A program made the position numbers and the translations under genes. A stretch of 64,000 nucleotides of DNA. Source: Proluteimonas luteida. Its GTDB lineage: Bacteria; Pseudomonadota; Gammaproteobacteria; Xanthomonadales; Xanthomonadaceae. The DNA is taken from assembly GCF_021191695.1 (NCBI RefSeq), contig NZ_JAIWPT010000004.1:62001-126000 (forward strand), written 5' to 3'. The stretch's first letter is position 1, and every line of letters begins with the position of its first letter. Under the pieces are notes generated by a model, which made no database searches, was not told the DNA's origin, and saw only the letters and a program-made list of their open reading frames with translations. Shown piece after piece: positions 56,269-64,000 of the stretch.

Positions 56269-56480
56269 CAATAGCGATCCTCGCGGTCGCGGTAACCGTC
56301 GGTGCGCGCGCCCTTGGCGATGCCCGCCAGCTGATCCAGTTCCGGTACCGGGATCACCAGCACGCCCTTGCCCTTCGGAATGCACACGAACTTCTGGCCG
56401 GCCTGCCAATGCTGCGCCTCGCGCACCGCCTTGGGCACGGAGATCTGGAACTTGCTGGACAAGGTGGCGGTTGCGGTCAT
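56268..56480 (-). CDS. VapB-type antitoxin with AbrB/SpoVT fold
   Basis: A 70-residue protein with a swapped-hairpin AbrB DNA-binding domain: TATLSSKFQISVPKAVREAQHWQAGQKFVCIPKGKGVLVIPV, the usual K-x-Q-[IV]-x-[IV]-P-x-x-[IV]-R pattern. The C-terminal tail (LDQLAGIAKGARTDGYRDRED) would normally wrap the partner toxin. The downstream toxin gene is reduced to a deletion remnant, so this antitoxin is an orphan. The ATG at 56480 starts MTATATLSSKFQ. Confidence 0.85.
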   Translation of the reverse strand: MTATATLSSKFQISVPKAVREAQHWQAGQKFVCIPKGKGVLVIPVPELDQLAGIAKGARTDGYRDREDRY

Positions 56481-56714
56481 TCCGTACCTTCATGGCATCG
56501 ATCGATGATTCGTAAGAACACGCAGTCCTTCCAATGAGACCAGCCATTGCGCGGGTCGGCCCGTCCTGGCGCTTCACACGAGTGGCGGGTCGGGCCCCAC
56601 CCTGCCTGGGCCCGCGTCGACCGTTCCCCACCGCGCCCGACCGCCGGTCACTTTCCGCAACCGCCGCGCGGGCCGGCTTGCGATGTTGGCGCCTCGACAA
56701 CTCCGAGGTGCGCC

Positions 56715-57428
56715 ATGTCCCGCCCCAGTTCCAGTTTCACAAGCGGCCTGATCGACCTGTTTCTCGCCCCTGTCTCGCTGTTCGAGGCACTGCCCACGCG
56801 CCGCTTCTGGGGCTGGGGTGCGTTCCTGCTGACCAGCGCGATCACGGTCGTGGCGCTGTACGTGTTCATCACGCCGATGTCGCCCGAGTGGATCGTCGAG
56901 CAGCAGGTCCAGCAGATGGGCGCGCGTATGTCCGGGCAGGAACTGGCCCAGGTCCGGCCGCAACTGCTGGCGATGGCGCCGTACACGGCACCGATCAGCG
57001 CGATCGGTGGTGTCTTCGCGAGCGGCCTGCTGGTCGTGCTGCTGGGCTCGGTGTACATGCTGCTCGAACGGCTGGCGACCCGCGGGCCGCGGCACGGCTG
57101 GGGCCAGTGGCTGCGGTTCACGGTCTGGACCCAGTTGCCGCAGGTGCTCTACGCGCTCGGCCTGATCGCACTTGCACTGCTCGCGCAGGCGCCCGACCAG
57201 CCGCTGACGCAGCTGGGCTACGCCTCGCTCAACGGCCTCGTGCTCGACCTGCCGCCGGGCCACCGCTGGGCCAACTGGGCCTCGAACCTGGGCCTGTTCC
57301 AGCTGTGGTCGATCGTGCTGGCGGCGGTGGGCATCCGCGTGTGGACGCAGGCCTCGTGGGCACGCGCCGCCGCGCTGGCCGCGCTGCCGTGGATCCTGGT
57401 GTTCGGCGTCTGGGCGCTGTTCGTATGA
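56715..57428 (+). CDS. Yip1-family membrane protein
   Basis: A 237-residue integral membrane protein resembling the YIP1 family (five or so helices). It opens with SGLIDLFLAPVSLFEALPTRRFWGWGAFLLTSAITVVALYVF. A periplasmic stretch with a conserved WIVEQQVQQMGARMSGQEL segment follows, then a long GG-rich helix (AIGGVFASGLLVVLLGSVYMLLERL). The function is not known in bacteria; several relatives lie beside ABC efflux genes. The ATG at 56715 has GAGG upstream. The stop overlaps the adaptor gene start (ATGA), beginning a chain of six overlapping genes. Confidence 0.8.
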   Translation: MSRPSSSFTSGLIDLFLAPVSLFEALPTRRFWGWGAFLLTSAITVVALYVFITPMSPEWIVEQQVQQMGARMSGQELAQVRPQLLAMAPYTAPISAIGGVFASGLLVVLLGSVYMLLERLATRGPRHGWGQWLRFTVWTQLPQVLYALGLIALALLAQAPDQPLTQLGYASLNGLVLDLPPGHRWANWASNLGLFQLWSIVLAAVGIRVWTQASWARAAALAALPWILVFGVWALFV

Positions 57429-58624
57429 AGAGGAAACTGGTCCTGGCGCTGTGCCTGCTCGGCGGCATCGCGATGCTGGTCGCGCTGTCGTCCGGGCGCG
57501 GCGGGCGGGCGCCGGAGGTCACCGTCGCCACGGCCGCGCAGGGACCGCTGGCCGACACCACCCTGGCCTCGGGCAACCTGGTGTTCGAGACCCAGATCCA
57601 GCTGCGTCCGGAAGTCAGCGGCCGGGTCGCCGAGGTGCTGGTGGAGGAAGGCGACGAGATCGAACAGGGCCAGCTGCTGCTGTTCCTCGACCGCGAGACC
57701 TTCGCCGCGAACCTCGCCAGCGCCAATGCCGGCGTCGAGGCGGCGCAGCTGTCGATCCGGCGCCTGCGAGAGGCCGACGCCGACCTGCGCCGCCAGGTGG
57801 AACGCCAGCGCGGCCTGCTCGACCGGCAACTGGTCAGCCGCGACATGGTCGACCAGCTGCGCAGCCGCCAGCAGATGTCGGCGCTGCAGGTCGGCGAGGC
57901 GCAGCAGGCGCTGGCCCAGCAGCTGGCGCTGCGCGACCAGGCCGCCGACCAGCTGCGCCGCAGCGAGTTCCGCGCGCCGATCGCCGGGCGGATCATCTCG
58001 GTCGACATCAAGCCCGGCGAGACCGTGATCGCCGGTACCACCAATATCGTCGGCTCGGACCTGATGACCCTGGCCGACACCAGCGCCCTGCTCGCCGAAC
58101 TGCGCGTGGACGAGGCCGACATCGCCCGGATCCGCCCGGGCCAGGCGGTCGAGGTGTTCGCGGCCGCGCGTCCGGAGGCCGCGATTCCCGGACGCGTGGT
58201 TCACATCGGCTCGTCGGCGCGCAAGATCGGCACCAGCGAAGGCCTCGCGTTCCGTGTGCGCGTGCTGCTGGACGGCGGCGGCGAGGACCTGTCGCCGGGC
58301 ATGAGCTGTCGCGCCGAGATCGTCACCACGCAGGGCGGCGACACCCTCAAGGTGCCGGTCGCCGCCCTGCGCCGCGACGCCGGCGGCGCCTTCGTCTGGC
58401 GGCTGGCCGACGACGGCACGGTGCGGCGCACGGCGGTGACGCCGGGACTGTCGAACGACATCGAGCAGGCGATCGAATCCGGCCTCGACGCCGGCCAGCG
58501 CGTGGTCACCGGACCGGGCCGGATGCTGGCGCAGCTGAGCGACGGGCAGCGTGTCGCGACCGCCGACGGCGCGGCGGATACGGCCGATGCAGCACCGGCG
58601 CCGACACAGGAGCCGGCACCATGA
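57425..58624 (+). CDS. MacA-like periplasmic adaptor of an ABC efflux system
   Basis: A 399-residue membrane fusion protein. An N-terminal membrane helix (KLVLALCLLGGIAMLVALSS) is followed by a lipoyl half motif (LRPEVSGRVAEVLVEEGDEIEQGQLLLFLD). A coiled-coil hairpin (about 90-185) rich in Q and R comes next, then the second half motif (FRAPIAGRIISVDIKPGETVIAG), and a beta-barrel plus proximal domain ending in an alanine/proline-rich tail. It links the following MacB-type permease to an outer membrane channel. It overlaps both neighbours by ATGA. The substrate (drug, lipid or peptide) cannot be told. Confidence 0.88.
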   Translation: MKRKLVLALCLLGGIAMLVALSSGRGGRAPEVTVATAAQGPLADTTLASGNLVFETQIQLRPEVSGRVAEVLVEEGDEIEQGQLLLFLDRETFAANLASANAGVEAAQLSIRRLREADADLRRQVERQRGLLDRQLVSRDMVDQLRSRQQMSALQVGEAQQALAQQLALRDQAADQLRRSEFRAPIAGRIISVDIKPGETVIAGTTNIVGSDLMTLADTSALLAELRVDEADIARIRPGQAVEVFAAARPEAAIPGRVVHIGSSARKIGTSEGLAFRVRVLLDGGGEDLSPGMSCRAEIVTTQGGDTLKVPVAALRRDAGGAFVWRLADDGTVRRTAVTPGLSNDIEQAIESGLDAGQRVVTGPGRMLAQLSDGQRVATADGAADTADAAPAPTQEPAP

Positions 58625-59334
58625 CCGCCACGCCGGTGATCGAACTGCACGGCATCGCCAAGCGCTACCGTATCGGCGACGGCTGGTTCACCGCGCTCGC
58701 CGACCTGTCGCTGCGCATCGACGAGAACGAATACGTCGCCATCGTCGGTCCGTCCGGTTCCGGCAAGTCGACGCTGATGAACCTGCTCGGCTGCCTCGAC
58801 GTGCCCGATGCCGGCCGCTACCTGCTGCACGGCCGCGACGTGGCCGGCCTCGACGAGGACCAGCTCGCGGTCGCGCGCAACCGCGCGATCGGCTTCATCT
58901 TCCAGAGCTTCAACCTGCTGCCGCGCGCCAGCGTGCTGGCCAACGTGATGCAGCCGCTGGTGTACCGGCGCATGGCCGGCGCCGAGCGCCGGCGGCGCGC
59001 GCTGGAAGCGCTGCGGCGTGTCGGCCTGGCCGACAAGCTCGACAACCTGCCCGGCCAGCTGTCCGGCGGCCAGCGCCAGCGCGTCGCCATCGCCCGCGCG
59101 CTGGTCACGCGGCCGCGCATCCTGCTCGGCGACGAGCCCACCGGCAACCTCGACAGCACCACCACGGCCGGGATCATGCGGTTGTTCGACCAGCTGCATG
59201 CCGAGGGCCAGACCATCATCCTGGTGACCCACGAAGCGGAGATTGCCGACCATTGCCAACGCAGCATCCGCTTGGTCGACGGCCGCATCGCCGAGGACCG
59301 CCGCCAGCCCGGACCGGAGGTGGCGCATGGCTGA
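58621..59334 (+). CDS. ABC transporter ATP-binding protein (MacB/LolD-like)
   Basis: A 237-residue ATPase. Walker A GPSGSGKST, Q-loop GFIFQSFNLLPRASVLANVMQPLVY, signature LSGGQRQRVAIARAL, Walker B ILLGDEPTGNLDS and switch histidine LVTHEAEIADHC are all intact. The FQSFNLLPR phrase is characteristic of the MacB/LolD/FtsE-type subfamily. ATGA overlap with the adaptor gene and an 8-base overlap with the permease gene indicate a single translational unit. Confidence 0.93.
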   Translation: MTATPVIELHGIAKRYRIGDGWFTALADLSLRIDENEYVAIVGPSGSGKSTLMNLLGCLDVPDAGRYLLHGRDVAGLDEDQLAVARNRAIGFIFQSFNLLPRASVLANVMQPLVYRRMAGAERRRRALEALRRVGLADKLDNLPGQLSGGQRQRVAIARALVTRPRILLGDEPTGNLDSTTTAGIMRLFDQLHAEGQTIILVTHEAEIADHCQRSIRLVDGRIAEDRRQPGPEVAHG

Positions 59335-60604
59335 CCGCATCCTGCACGCGGACGAGGCCGACCTCTCCAGCGGCCTGGTGCACGCGGTGCTGGAGGGCAG
59401 CCGCGCCGCGTTCGCCGCGATCCGCGCCAACGCCCTGCGCAGCGCGCTGACCGCGCTGGGCATCATCATCGGCGTGGCCGCGGTGATCGCGGTCGTGGCG
59501 ATCATGCAGGGCCTGAGCCGCAACATCGTTGCCCAGCTCGACGACCTCGGCAGCGACACGGTGACCCTGCGCGCCTGGACCTCGACCGAGCAGACCCTGC
59601 TCGGCACCGGCAACCGTATCGACTACAACGACTTCCTGGCGTTGCAGGGCCGGGTACCGGGCGTCCTCGACATGACCGCGCAGATGCAGGCCTACAGTTT
59701 CGGCAGCGGCGTCTCGCACGGCCGCAACACCACCCAGACCCAGGTCATCGGCACCGACAGCAGCTACCAGAACGTGGTCCGGGTGTATCCCGAGCGCGGG
59801 CGCTTTTTGACCGCCAGCGACGACGAGCGCCGGCGCCGGGTCGCGGTGCTTGGTGCCAGCGTGGTCGACAAGCTGGAGATCCCGGGCGACCCGATCGGCC
59901 AGTTCGTGCGCATCGGCAGCGAATGGTTCCGGGTGATCGGCGTGGCCGAGCGCCGCGGCAGCCTGTTCGGCATGGACCAGGACAACTACGTGATCGCGCC
60001 GTTCTCGACGATGCGCTCGCTCAACGGCGAACGGGTCGAACGCAACATCGAGATCATGTTCCGGCCCGCCGGCACCGAGCGGCTGCCCGCGATCCAGCAG
60101 CAGATGGGCCAGATCCTGCGCGCCCGCCACCGGGTGGCCGAAGGTGAACCCGACCCGTTCGAGTTCGTCACCGCCGAGCGCATCCGCGAACAGTTCGACG
60201 CGATCATCCGCGGCGTGACCCTGGTCGCCGGCGGCGTGGTCGGCATCAGCCTGATCGTCGGCGGCATCGGCATCATGAACATCATGCTGGTATCGGTGAC
60301 CGAGCGGACCCGCGAGATCGGCATCGTCAAGGCGCTCGGGGCCACGCCACGCTTCATCCTGGTGCAGTTCCTGATCGAGGCGGTGGTGCTGTCGCTGTTC
60401 GGCGGGCTGGTCGGGCTGCTGCTCGGCTGGGGGCTGGCGGCGCTGCTGGCGCTGTTCATTCCGGGCATGAGCGGCGCCGCGGTGCCGGTCTGGGCGATGA
60501 TGCTGGCACTGGGATTCACTTCGCTGATCGGTATCGTGTTCGGCCTCGCGCCGGCGGTGAAGGCGTCCCGGCTGCATCCCATCGACGCGCTGCGCTACGA
60601 ATGA
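59327..60604 (+). CDS. MacB-type ABC transporter permease
   Basis: A 425-residue permease with the MacB topology. One helix lies near the N-terminus (ALTALGIIIGVAAVIAVVAIMQGL), followed by a large periplasmic MacB_PCD domain (about 70-290), then three C-terminal helices (VGISLIVGGIGIMNIMLVSVTERTREIGIVKALGA...). It ends in the typical ASRLHPIDALRYE tail of the FtsX domain. It pairs with the separate ATPase just upstream rather than being fused to it as in E. coli MacB. The ATG at 59327 lies inside the end of the ATPase gene; the stop overlaps the next gene by ATGA. Confidence 0.92.
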   Translation: MADRILHADEADLSSGLVHAVLEGSRAAFAAIRANALRSALTALGIIIGVAAVIAVVAIMQGLSRNIVAQLDDLGSDTVTLRAWTSTEQTLLGTGNRIDYNDFLALQGRVPGVLDMTAQMQAYSFGSGVSHGRNTTQTQVIGTDSSYQNVVRVYPERGRFLTASDDERRRRVAVLGASVVDKLEIPGDPIGQFVRIGSEWFRVIGVAERRGSLFGMDQDNYVIAPFSTMRSLNGERVERNIEIMFRPAGTERLPAIQQQMGQILRARHRVAEGEPDPFEFVTAERIREQFDAIIRGVTLVAGGVVGISLIVGGIGIMNIMLVSVTERTREIGIVKALGATPRFILVQFLIEAVVLSLFGGLVGLLLGWGLAALLALFIPGMSGAAVPVWAMMLALGFTSLIGIVFGLAPAVKASRLHPIDALRYE

Positions 60605-61734
60605 CCGCCATGCCCGCTTCCCGACAGAGCTTCGCCGCGCAATGGCGCTGGCACGTGCGACACGCCAGCCGCGGCTACTGGATCGCGCAGGCCTTGTTCC
60701 TGTGCACGGTCTTCGGTCTATCTGCGTTGATGACGTTGGCACTCACGCAGTCCAGTGGCGCGCAGGCCCGCGAACCGGCGCACATGGTCTTCCGTTTTCT
60801 GACCGATGCTGGACTCCTGCTTCTGTTTACGCACGTGCTCATCCGCCCGCTGCTGCTGATGTTCTTCGTCCACCGGCGCCCGACCTGGCGAAGCCTGCTC
60901 GCCGGTCTCGGTCTGCTGTTCGTATACGGCTACATCAACCTGTTGGCCAGCTACCTGCTCGGCAAACTGATCACGCCGCGCGACGGCATCAACTTCGAGC
61001 AGATCCGCTTCCATGCCGGCGACAGCGCCTATGACTTCGATGTCGGCACCACACAGCTGATACTGCTCGGCGGCTTCAACCAGTTCACCATGCTGCTGCT
61101 GTGGTCGGTGCTGTACCTGGCCTGGAAGGAATTCGAGAGCCGGCGCCAGCTGCAGCGCCAGGTCCGCGATGCGCGGCTGCAACTGCTGACCGGCCAGCTC
61201 AGTCCGCATTTCCTGTTCAATGCGTTCAACACCATCCGCGGCATGATCTTCGAGGACCGCGAACGCGCGGCCGAGCTGGTGACGCAGCTCTCGGAGCTGT
61301 TCCGCTTCCATCTCAGCGCCGGGATCCGCACCGAGACCACGCTGGCCGAGGACTGGGAGATCGCCCGGCGCTATCTCGACCTGGAAGCGGTGCGGCTGGA
61401 ATCGCGGCTGCGGCTGGAGGTCGACCTCGATCCGGCTCTGATGCCGCGCACGCTGCCGATCCTGACCCTGCTGACCCTGGTCGAGAACGCGATCAAGCAC
61501 GGCATCGCGCCCAACCGCGATGGCGGACGGCTGTCGATCCGTGCGCAGGCGGCCGGTCGCGGCTGGACGCTGGAGGTCGAGAACAGCATCGGCCGCGGCG
61601 TGGCCGAGCATAGCGGCGGCCACGGCCTGGCCAACCTGCGCGAGCGCGTGAGCCTGGCCGGCGACGAGCGGGTCCGCCTGCACGTCGAGCACGACAGTGC
61701 GCGCTTCCTCGTGCGGCTGGAGCTGCCGCGATGA
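60601..61734 (+). CDS. LytS/YehU-type sensor histidine kinase
   Basis: A 377-residue membrane kinase of the His_kinase (LytS) class. Four hydrophobic segments lie in the first 175 residues (AQALFLCTVFGLSALMTLAL; LTDAGLLLLFTHVLIRPLLLMFF; LLAGLGLLFVYGYINLLASYLL; LLGGFNQFTMLLLWSVLYLAW). The signature LTGQLSPHFLFNAFNTIRGMI with phospho-accepting H203 follows. The HATPase part shows LTLVENAIKHGIAP and GGHGLANLRERV. It is translationally coupled on both sides (ATGA with the permease and with the LytR-type regulator). That implies it senses a signal related to the efflux system. Confidence 0.93.
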   Translation: MTAMPASRQSFAAQWRWHVRHASRGYWIAQALFLCTVFGLSALMTLALTQSSGAQAREPAHMVFRFLTDAGLLLLFTHVLIRPLLLMFFVHRRPTWRSLLAGLGLLFVYGYINLLASYLLGKLITPRDGINFEQIRFHAGDSAYDFDVGTTQLILLGGFNQFTMLLLWSVLYLAWKEFESRRQLQRQVRDARLQLLTGQLSPHFLFNAFNTIRGMIFEDRERAAELVTQLSELFRFHLSAGIRTETTLAEDWEIARRYLDLEAVRLESRLRLEVDLDPALMPRTLPILTLLTLVENAIKHGIAPNRDGGRLSIRAQAAGRGWTLEVENSIGRGVAEHSGGHGLANLRERVSLAGDERVRLHVEHDSARFLVRLELPR

Positions 61735-62438
61735 TCCGCGCGCTGATCGTCGACGACGAACGCCTGGCGCGCACCGAACTGCGCCGGCTGCTCGGCGCGC
61801 ATGCGGACGTGGAGATCGTCGGCGAGGCCGACAACGCCGCGACCGCGCTGCAGCAGGTCGCCGCGCTGTCGCCGGACGTGGTGTTCCTCGACATCCAGAT
61901 GCCCGAAACCACCGGCCTGACCCTGGCCGCCGAACTCGCCGGACAGACGCGGTTCGTGTTCTGCACGGCCTACGACAGCTTCGCCATCGACGCCTTCGGG
62001 CTGAACGCCGTCGACTACCTGGTCAAGCCGGTGGTGCCCGAGCGGCTCGCCGGCACGCTCGAGCGCCTGCGCGCGCAGCCGTCGACCCGCAGCGTGCTGC
62101 CATACGACCACGGCCTGTTGCTGCGCTTCGGCGAGCAGGCGCGCATCGTCCGCCTGCGCGAGATCGACCGCTTCGAGAGCATCGGCAACCACGCACGCGT
62201 GCACTGCGCGCACGGCAAGAGCTGGCTGCAGAGTTCGCTGAACCGGATCGAGCAGCGGCTGGACCCGAACTACTTCTTCCGGGTCAGCCGCGCCGACATC
62301 CTGCGGCTCGACGCGATCGCCGCGATCGAGCCCGACGTCGGCACCGGCTCGCTCGCCACCCTGCCCGACGGCAGCCGGGTCGCGGTCAGCCGGCGCCAGG
62401 CGCAACTGCTGAAGCAGCGCATGGGGCAGATCTTCTGA
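61731..62438 (+). CDS. LytR/AlgR-type response regulator
   Basis: A 235-residue regulator. The receiver has D8-D9 (IVDDE), phospho-acceptor D54 (VVFLDIQMPETTG) and the lysine in DYLVKPVVPERL. The C-terminal LytTR DNA-binding domain (about 125-235) shows IVRLREIDRFESIGNHARVHCAHGKSWLQSSLNRIEQRL and FFRVSRADILRLDAIAAIEP. Its ATG overlaps the kinase stop. It probably controls the six-gene operon and perhaps other envelope genes. LytTR sites (paired 9-base direct repeats) were not obvious upstream of 56715. Confidence 0.93.
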   Translation: MIRALIVDDERLARTELRRLLGAHADVEIVGEADNAATALQQVAALSPDVVFLDIQMPETTGLTLAAELAGQTRFVFCTAYDSFAIDAFGLNAVDYLVKPVVPERLAGTLERLRAQPSTRSVLPYDHGLLLRFGEQARIVRLREIDRFESIGNHARVHCAHGKSWLQSSLNRIEQRLDPNYFFRVSRADILRLDAIAAIEPDVGTGSLATLPDGSRVAVSRRQAQLLKQRMGQIF

Positions 62439-62471
62439 CCGGGGATTCCGATCCGCGGGAAACATCGTTGC

Positions 62472-62512
62472 GCCGTCTTCTTCGTCGTCTCCGCGCAGGC
62501 GGGGAAGACGGA
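62472..62512. repeat. Imperfect inverted repeat downstream of the efflux/two-component operon
   Basis: CCGTCTTC (near 62477) pairs with GAAGACGG (near 62503), and CCGCGCAGGCGG lies between. It is about 40 bases past the regulator stop and could end that transcript, though no T-run follows. Confidence 0.4.
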
Positions 62513-62685
62513 GCCTCGGCTCCTGATATCCGGAGGACGTTGCACGATGAAGAAACGCCGCCGACGCGGGAGCGGCATCGCTTCCCCGACCCCGGACCAG
62601 CGCGCTCGCCCACCGGAAACCTCCGTTCAGCCTTCATCCCTTCGCCGCCCGGACAATCGGAGCACCTTCCTGCTCCACGCCGCCG

Positions 62686-63219
62686 ATGAAGAAGCTCGCC
62701 TGGTCGTCCGCCATCGTCGCCGTCCTGCTGCTGGCCTACACCGCCGCAGGGCCCTTCCTGACGATCAACGCGATCCGCGCCGCGGTCCAGGCCGAGGATT
62801 CGCGGGCGCTGTCGAAGCAGGTCGATTTCCCGGCATTGCGCCAGAGCCTGCGCCTGCAGCTGGCCGACGCCATGGTGCGCGGGGCCGGCGCGGACGTGCA
62901 GTCGAGCCTGCTGGGCGCGATCGGCCTGCAACTGGCCGGCAGCGCGGTCGGCAGCGGCGTCGACCTGATGGTCAACCCGGTCGGCCTGAGCGCGCTGATG
63001 CGTGGGCGCCGGATCTGGAACCTGTCCACGGGCGCGCCGTTGCTCGACGACGGCGGTGACGCCACGCAGACGGACCTGCTGGCCGACGCCCGTTACCGCT
63101 ACCACTCGCCGTCGCGCTTCACCGCCACCGTCCGCGACGACCGTGGCCGGCCGATCGTGTTCGTGCTCACCCGCAAGGGCATCGGCTGGAAGCTGTCCGA
63201 CATCCGCTTGCCCACCTAG
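62686..63219 (+). CDS. DUF2939 family exported or membrane-anchored protein
   Basis: A 177-residue protein with an N-terminal hydrophobic segment (MKKLAWSSAIVAVLLLAYTAAGPFLTI) acting as signal anchor or cleaved signal. The DUF2939-type region AIRAAVQAEDSRALSKQVDFPALRQSLRLQL follows, with a C-terminal beta part (RYRYHSPSRFTATVRDDRGRPIVFVLTRKGIGWKLSDIRLP). The family has no known function; it is common in gammaproteobacteria. The ATG at 62686 opens the signal sequence. A competing ORF from 62547 in another frame overlaps it and is judged spurious. Confidence 0.82.
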   Translation: MKKLAWSSAIVAVLLLAYTAAGPFLTINAIRAAVQAEDSRALSKQVDFPALRQSLRLQLADAMVRGAGADVQSSLLGAIGLQLAGSAVGSGVDLMVNPVGLSALMRGRRIWNLSTGAPLLDDGGDATQTDLLADARYRYHSPSRFTATVRDDRGRPIVFVLTRKGIGWKLSDIRLPT

Positions 63220-63254
63220 AATCCTCTCCCGCCCACAGGCGGGAGACACCAACG

Positions 63255-63317
63255 TCCCTCGCCCGCCTGCGGGAGAGGGGGGAACCGCCTGCAGCGCAGG
63301 CGGTGGGGTGAGGGCAA
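63255..63317. repeat. Dispersed two-hairpin repeat, copy B
   Basis: CCCGCCTGCGGGAG, then GGGGGAACCG, then CCGCCTGC-A-GCGCAGGCGG, then TGGGGTGAGGGCAA. The fixed boxes match copy A at 48446-48509. The second hairpin differs in sequence but pairs equally well, so pairing rather than sequence is conserved. It lies in the gap between the DUF2939 and PAP2 genes. Confidence 0.75.
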
Positions 63318-63421
63318 ACGCGCCAGCGCACTCGCAGCAGCTGCCGCGATGCCAACCAACTGCCGCAGGACGGATCCCGACGCTTCATCGCCTCGATGCG
63401 GATGGCGGGTCGAGATCCGCC

Positions 63422-64000
63422 CTACTTCACCCACCAGCGCCTTGGCGGGTGGTACAGCAGCAGATACACGCCGACCACCCAGACCGACGCCGCGAGCCAG
63501 CCGGCGAGGATGTCGGAGGGGTAATGCACGCCCAGATAGACCCGCGACAGGCCCACCATCGGCACGAACACCGCCATCGCGATCAACGCAGGCCAGCGCC
63601 AGCGCGTCGGCCACAGCAGCAGGACGAGCACCAGCGCGAGCGTCATCGAGCCCATCGCGTGGCCGCTGGGAAAGCTGTAGGTCGTCTCGGGCGCGATCGA
63701 GTCCCACAGGTTCGGCCGGTCGCGGGCGAACAGCCGCTTGGTACCGAGGTTCAGCAGCGCCGAGCCGCCGAGCGCGGCGGCGGCGAACAGGCCCTTGCGG
63801 AAGCGCCGCGCGAGCAGCAGCCCGGCGACCAGCAGGATGTCGGCCGGGACCACGCCCCAGGCATAGCCGATCTCCGAGAAGAACAGGAAGACGCGGTCGA
63901 GCCCGTCGTGCGCCAGATCGTTGGCGAACAGCAGGACCGGATCGTCGAACGGGAACGCCTCGCCCTCGTGGACCTCGTCGGCGAGTTCCATGAAGCCCCA
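63422..64000 (-). CDS. PAP2 family phosphatase, 5' end cut by window edge
   Basis: At least 189 residues of a membrane phosphatase. PAP2 motifs: KRLFARDRP (KX6RP form), YSFPSGHAMGSMTLAL and SRVYLGVHYPSDILAGW, with about five helices. The opening MELADEVHEGEAFPFDDPVLLFANDLAHDGLDRVF is the normal N-terminal part of such proteins. The frame stays open to the window edge (WGF before the ATG at 63991), so the true start may lie outside. It acts on lipid phosphates or undecaprenyl pyrophosphate at the outer face of the inner membrane. It is distinct from the Pho-linked PAP2 at 17849. Confidence 0.88.
   Translation of the reverse strand, partial: WGFMELADEVHEGEAFPFDDPVLLFANDLAHDGLDRVFLFFSEIGYAWGVVPADILLVAGLLLARRFRKGLFAAAALGGSALLNLGTKRLFARDRPNLWDSIAPETTYSFPSGHAMGSMTLALVLVLLLWPTRWRWPALIAMAVFVPMVGLSRVYLGVHYPSDILAGWLAASVWVVGVYLLLYHPPRRWWVK

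Noticed and set aside
62547..63059. ORF beginning MKKRRRRGSG with a GGAGG ribosome site
   Set aside because: It overlaps the DUF2939 gene out of frame, with arginine-rich shadow composition and no family resemblance.

Overview
The window is chromosomal DNA from a high-GC gammaproteobacterium, most likely Xanthomonadaceae/Lysobacteraceae (Lysobacter- or Luteimonas-like). The pointers are the very high GC content, the tRNA cluster upstream of tig, a short NAD-type isocitrate dehydrogenase, the linked phoB-phoR-ppk-ppx block, a bacterial kynurenine pathway and many TonB/efflux-type envelope genes. The genus is inferred; no 16S rRNA gene is present.

Layout. 1-3.5 kb: 3'-truncated tig, then five tRNAs (Leu-UAG, Lys-CUU, His-GUG, Arg-UCU, Pro-UGG, all on the minus strand) with a partly duplicated tRNA-Lys 3' block and one isochorismatase-fold hydrolase. 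3.6-10.4 kb: Bax1-I membrane protein, oleate hydratase, isocitrate dehydrogenase, a CMD/AhpD-like protein and glutaredoxin, BepA-type M48 protease. 10.4-18.4 kb: a phosphate block, phoB-phoR-ppk1-ppx followed by a glycosyltransferase/PAP2-phosphatase pair. Triple 11-bp-spaced PHO boxes precede both phoB and the glycosyltransferase. 18.5-28.2 kb: GNAT, creBCD, rlmJ, GNAT, mfd. 28.4-34.6 kb: secreted lipase-like protein with a DUF4785-like partner, Nudix hydrolase, and a large SSS-domain hybrid histidine kinase.

34.7-42.3 kb: the most interesting region. A TonB-dependent receptor points away from a compact RiPP cassette: HlyD-type adaptor, C39-peptidase ABC exporter, a 59-aa double-glycine precursor peptide, and an ATP-grasp ligase of the graspetide (omega-ester peptide) type. 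The predicted core carries a TTxxT...DDxxD pattern. The cassette is bracketed by a perfect 22-bp direct repeat.

42.4-56.5 kb: GntP permease, A-type Fe-S carrier, asnS, small proteins, an atypical SDR and carbonic anhydrase. A kynurenine/3-hydroxyanthranilate catabolic run follows (RidA-type deaminase, haao, acmsd, kynU, kmo), interrupted by a ParE/RelE-type toxin-antitoxin pair. Then come sbcB, a DUF2461 gene and a decayed vapBC. 56.7-62.4 kb: six overlapping genes (Yip1 protein, MacA/MacB-like efflux system, LytS/LytR-type two-component pair). The window ends with a DUF2939 protein and a PAP2 phosphatase cut by the edge. Dispersed hairpin repeats occur at several intergenic sites, and one has become part of the ridA reading frame.
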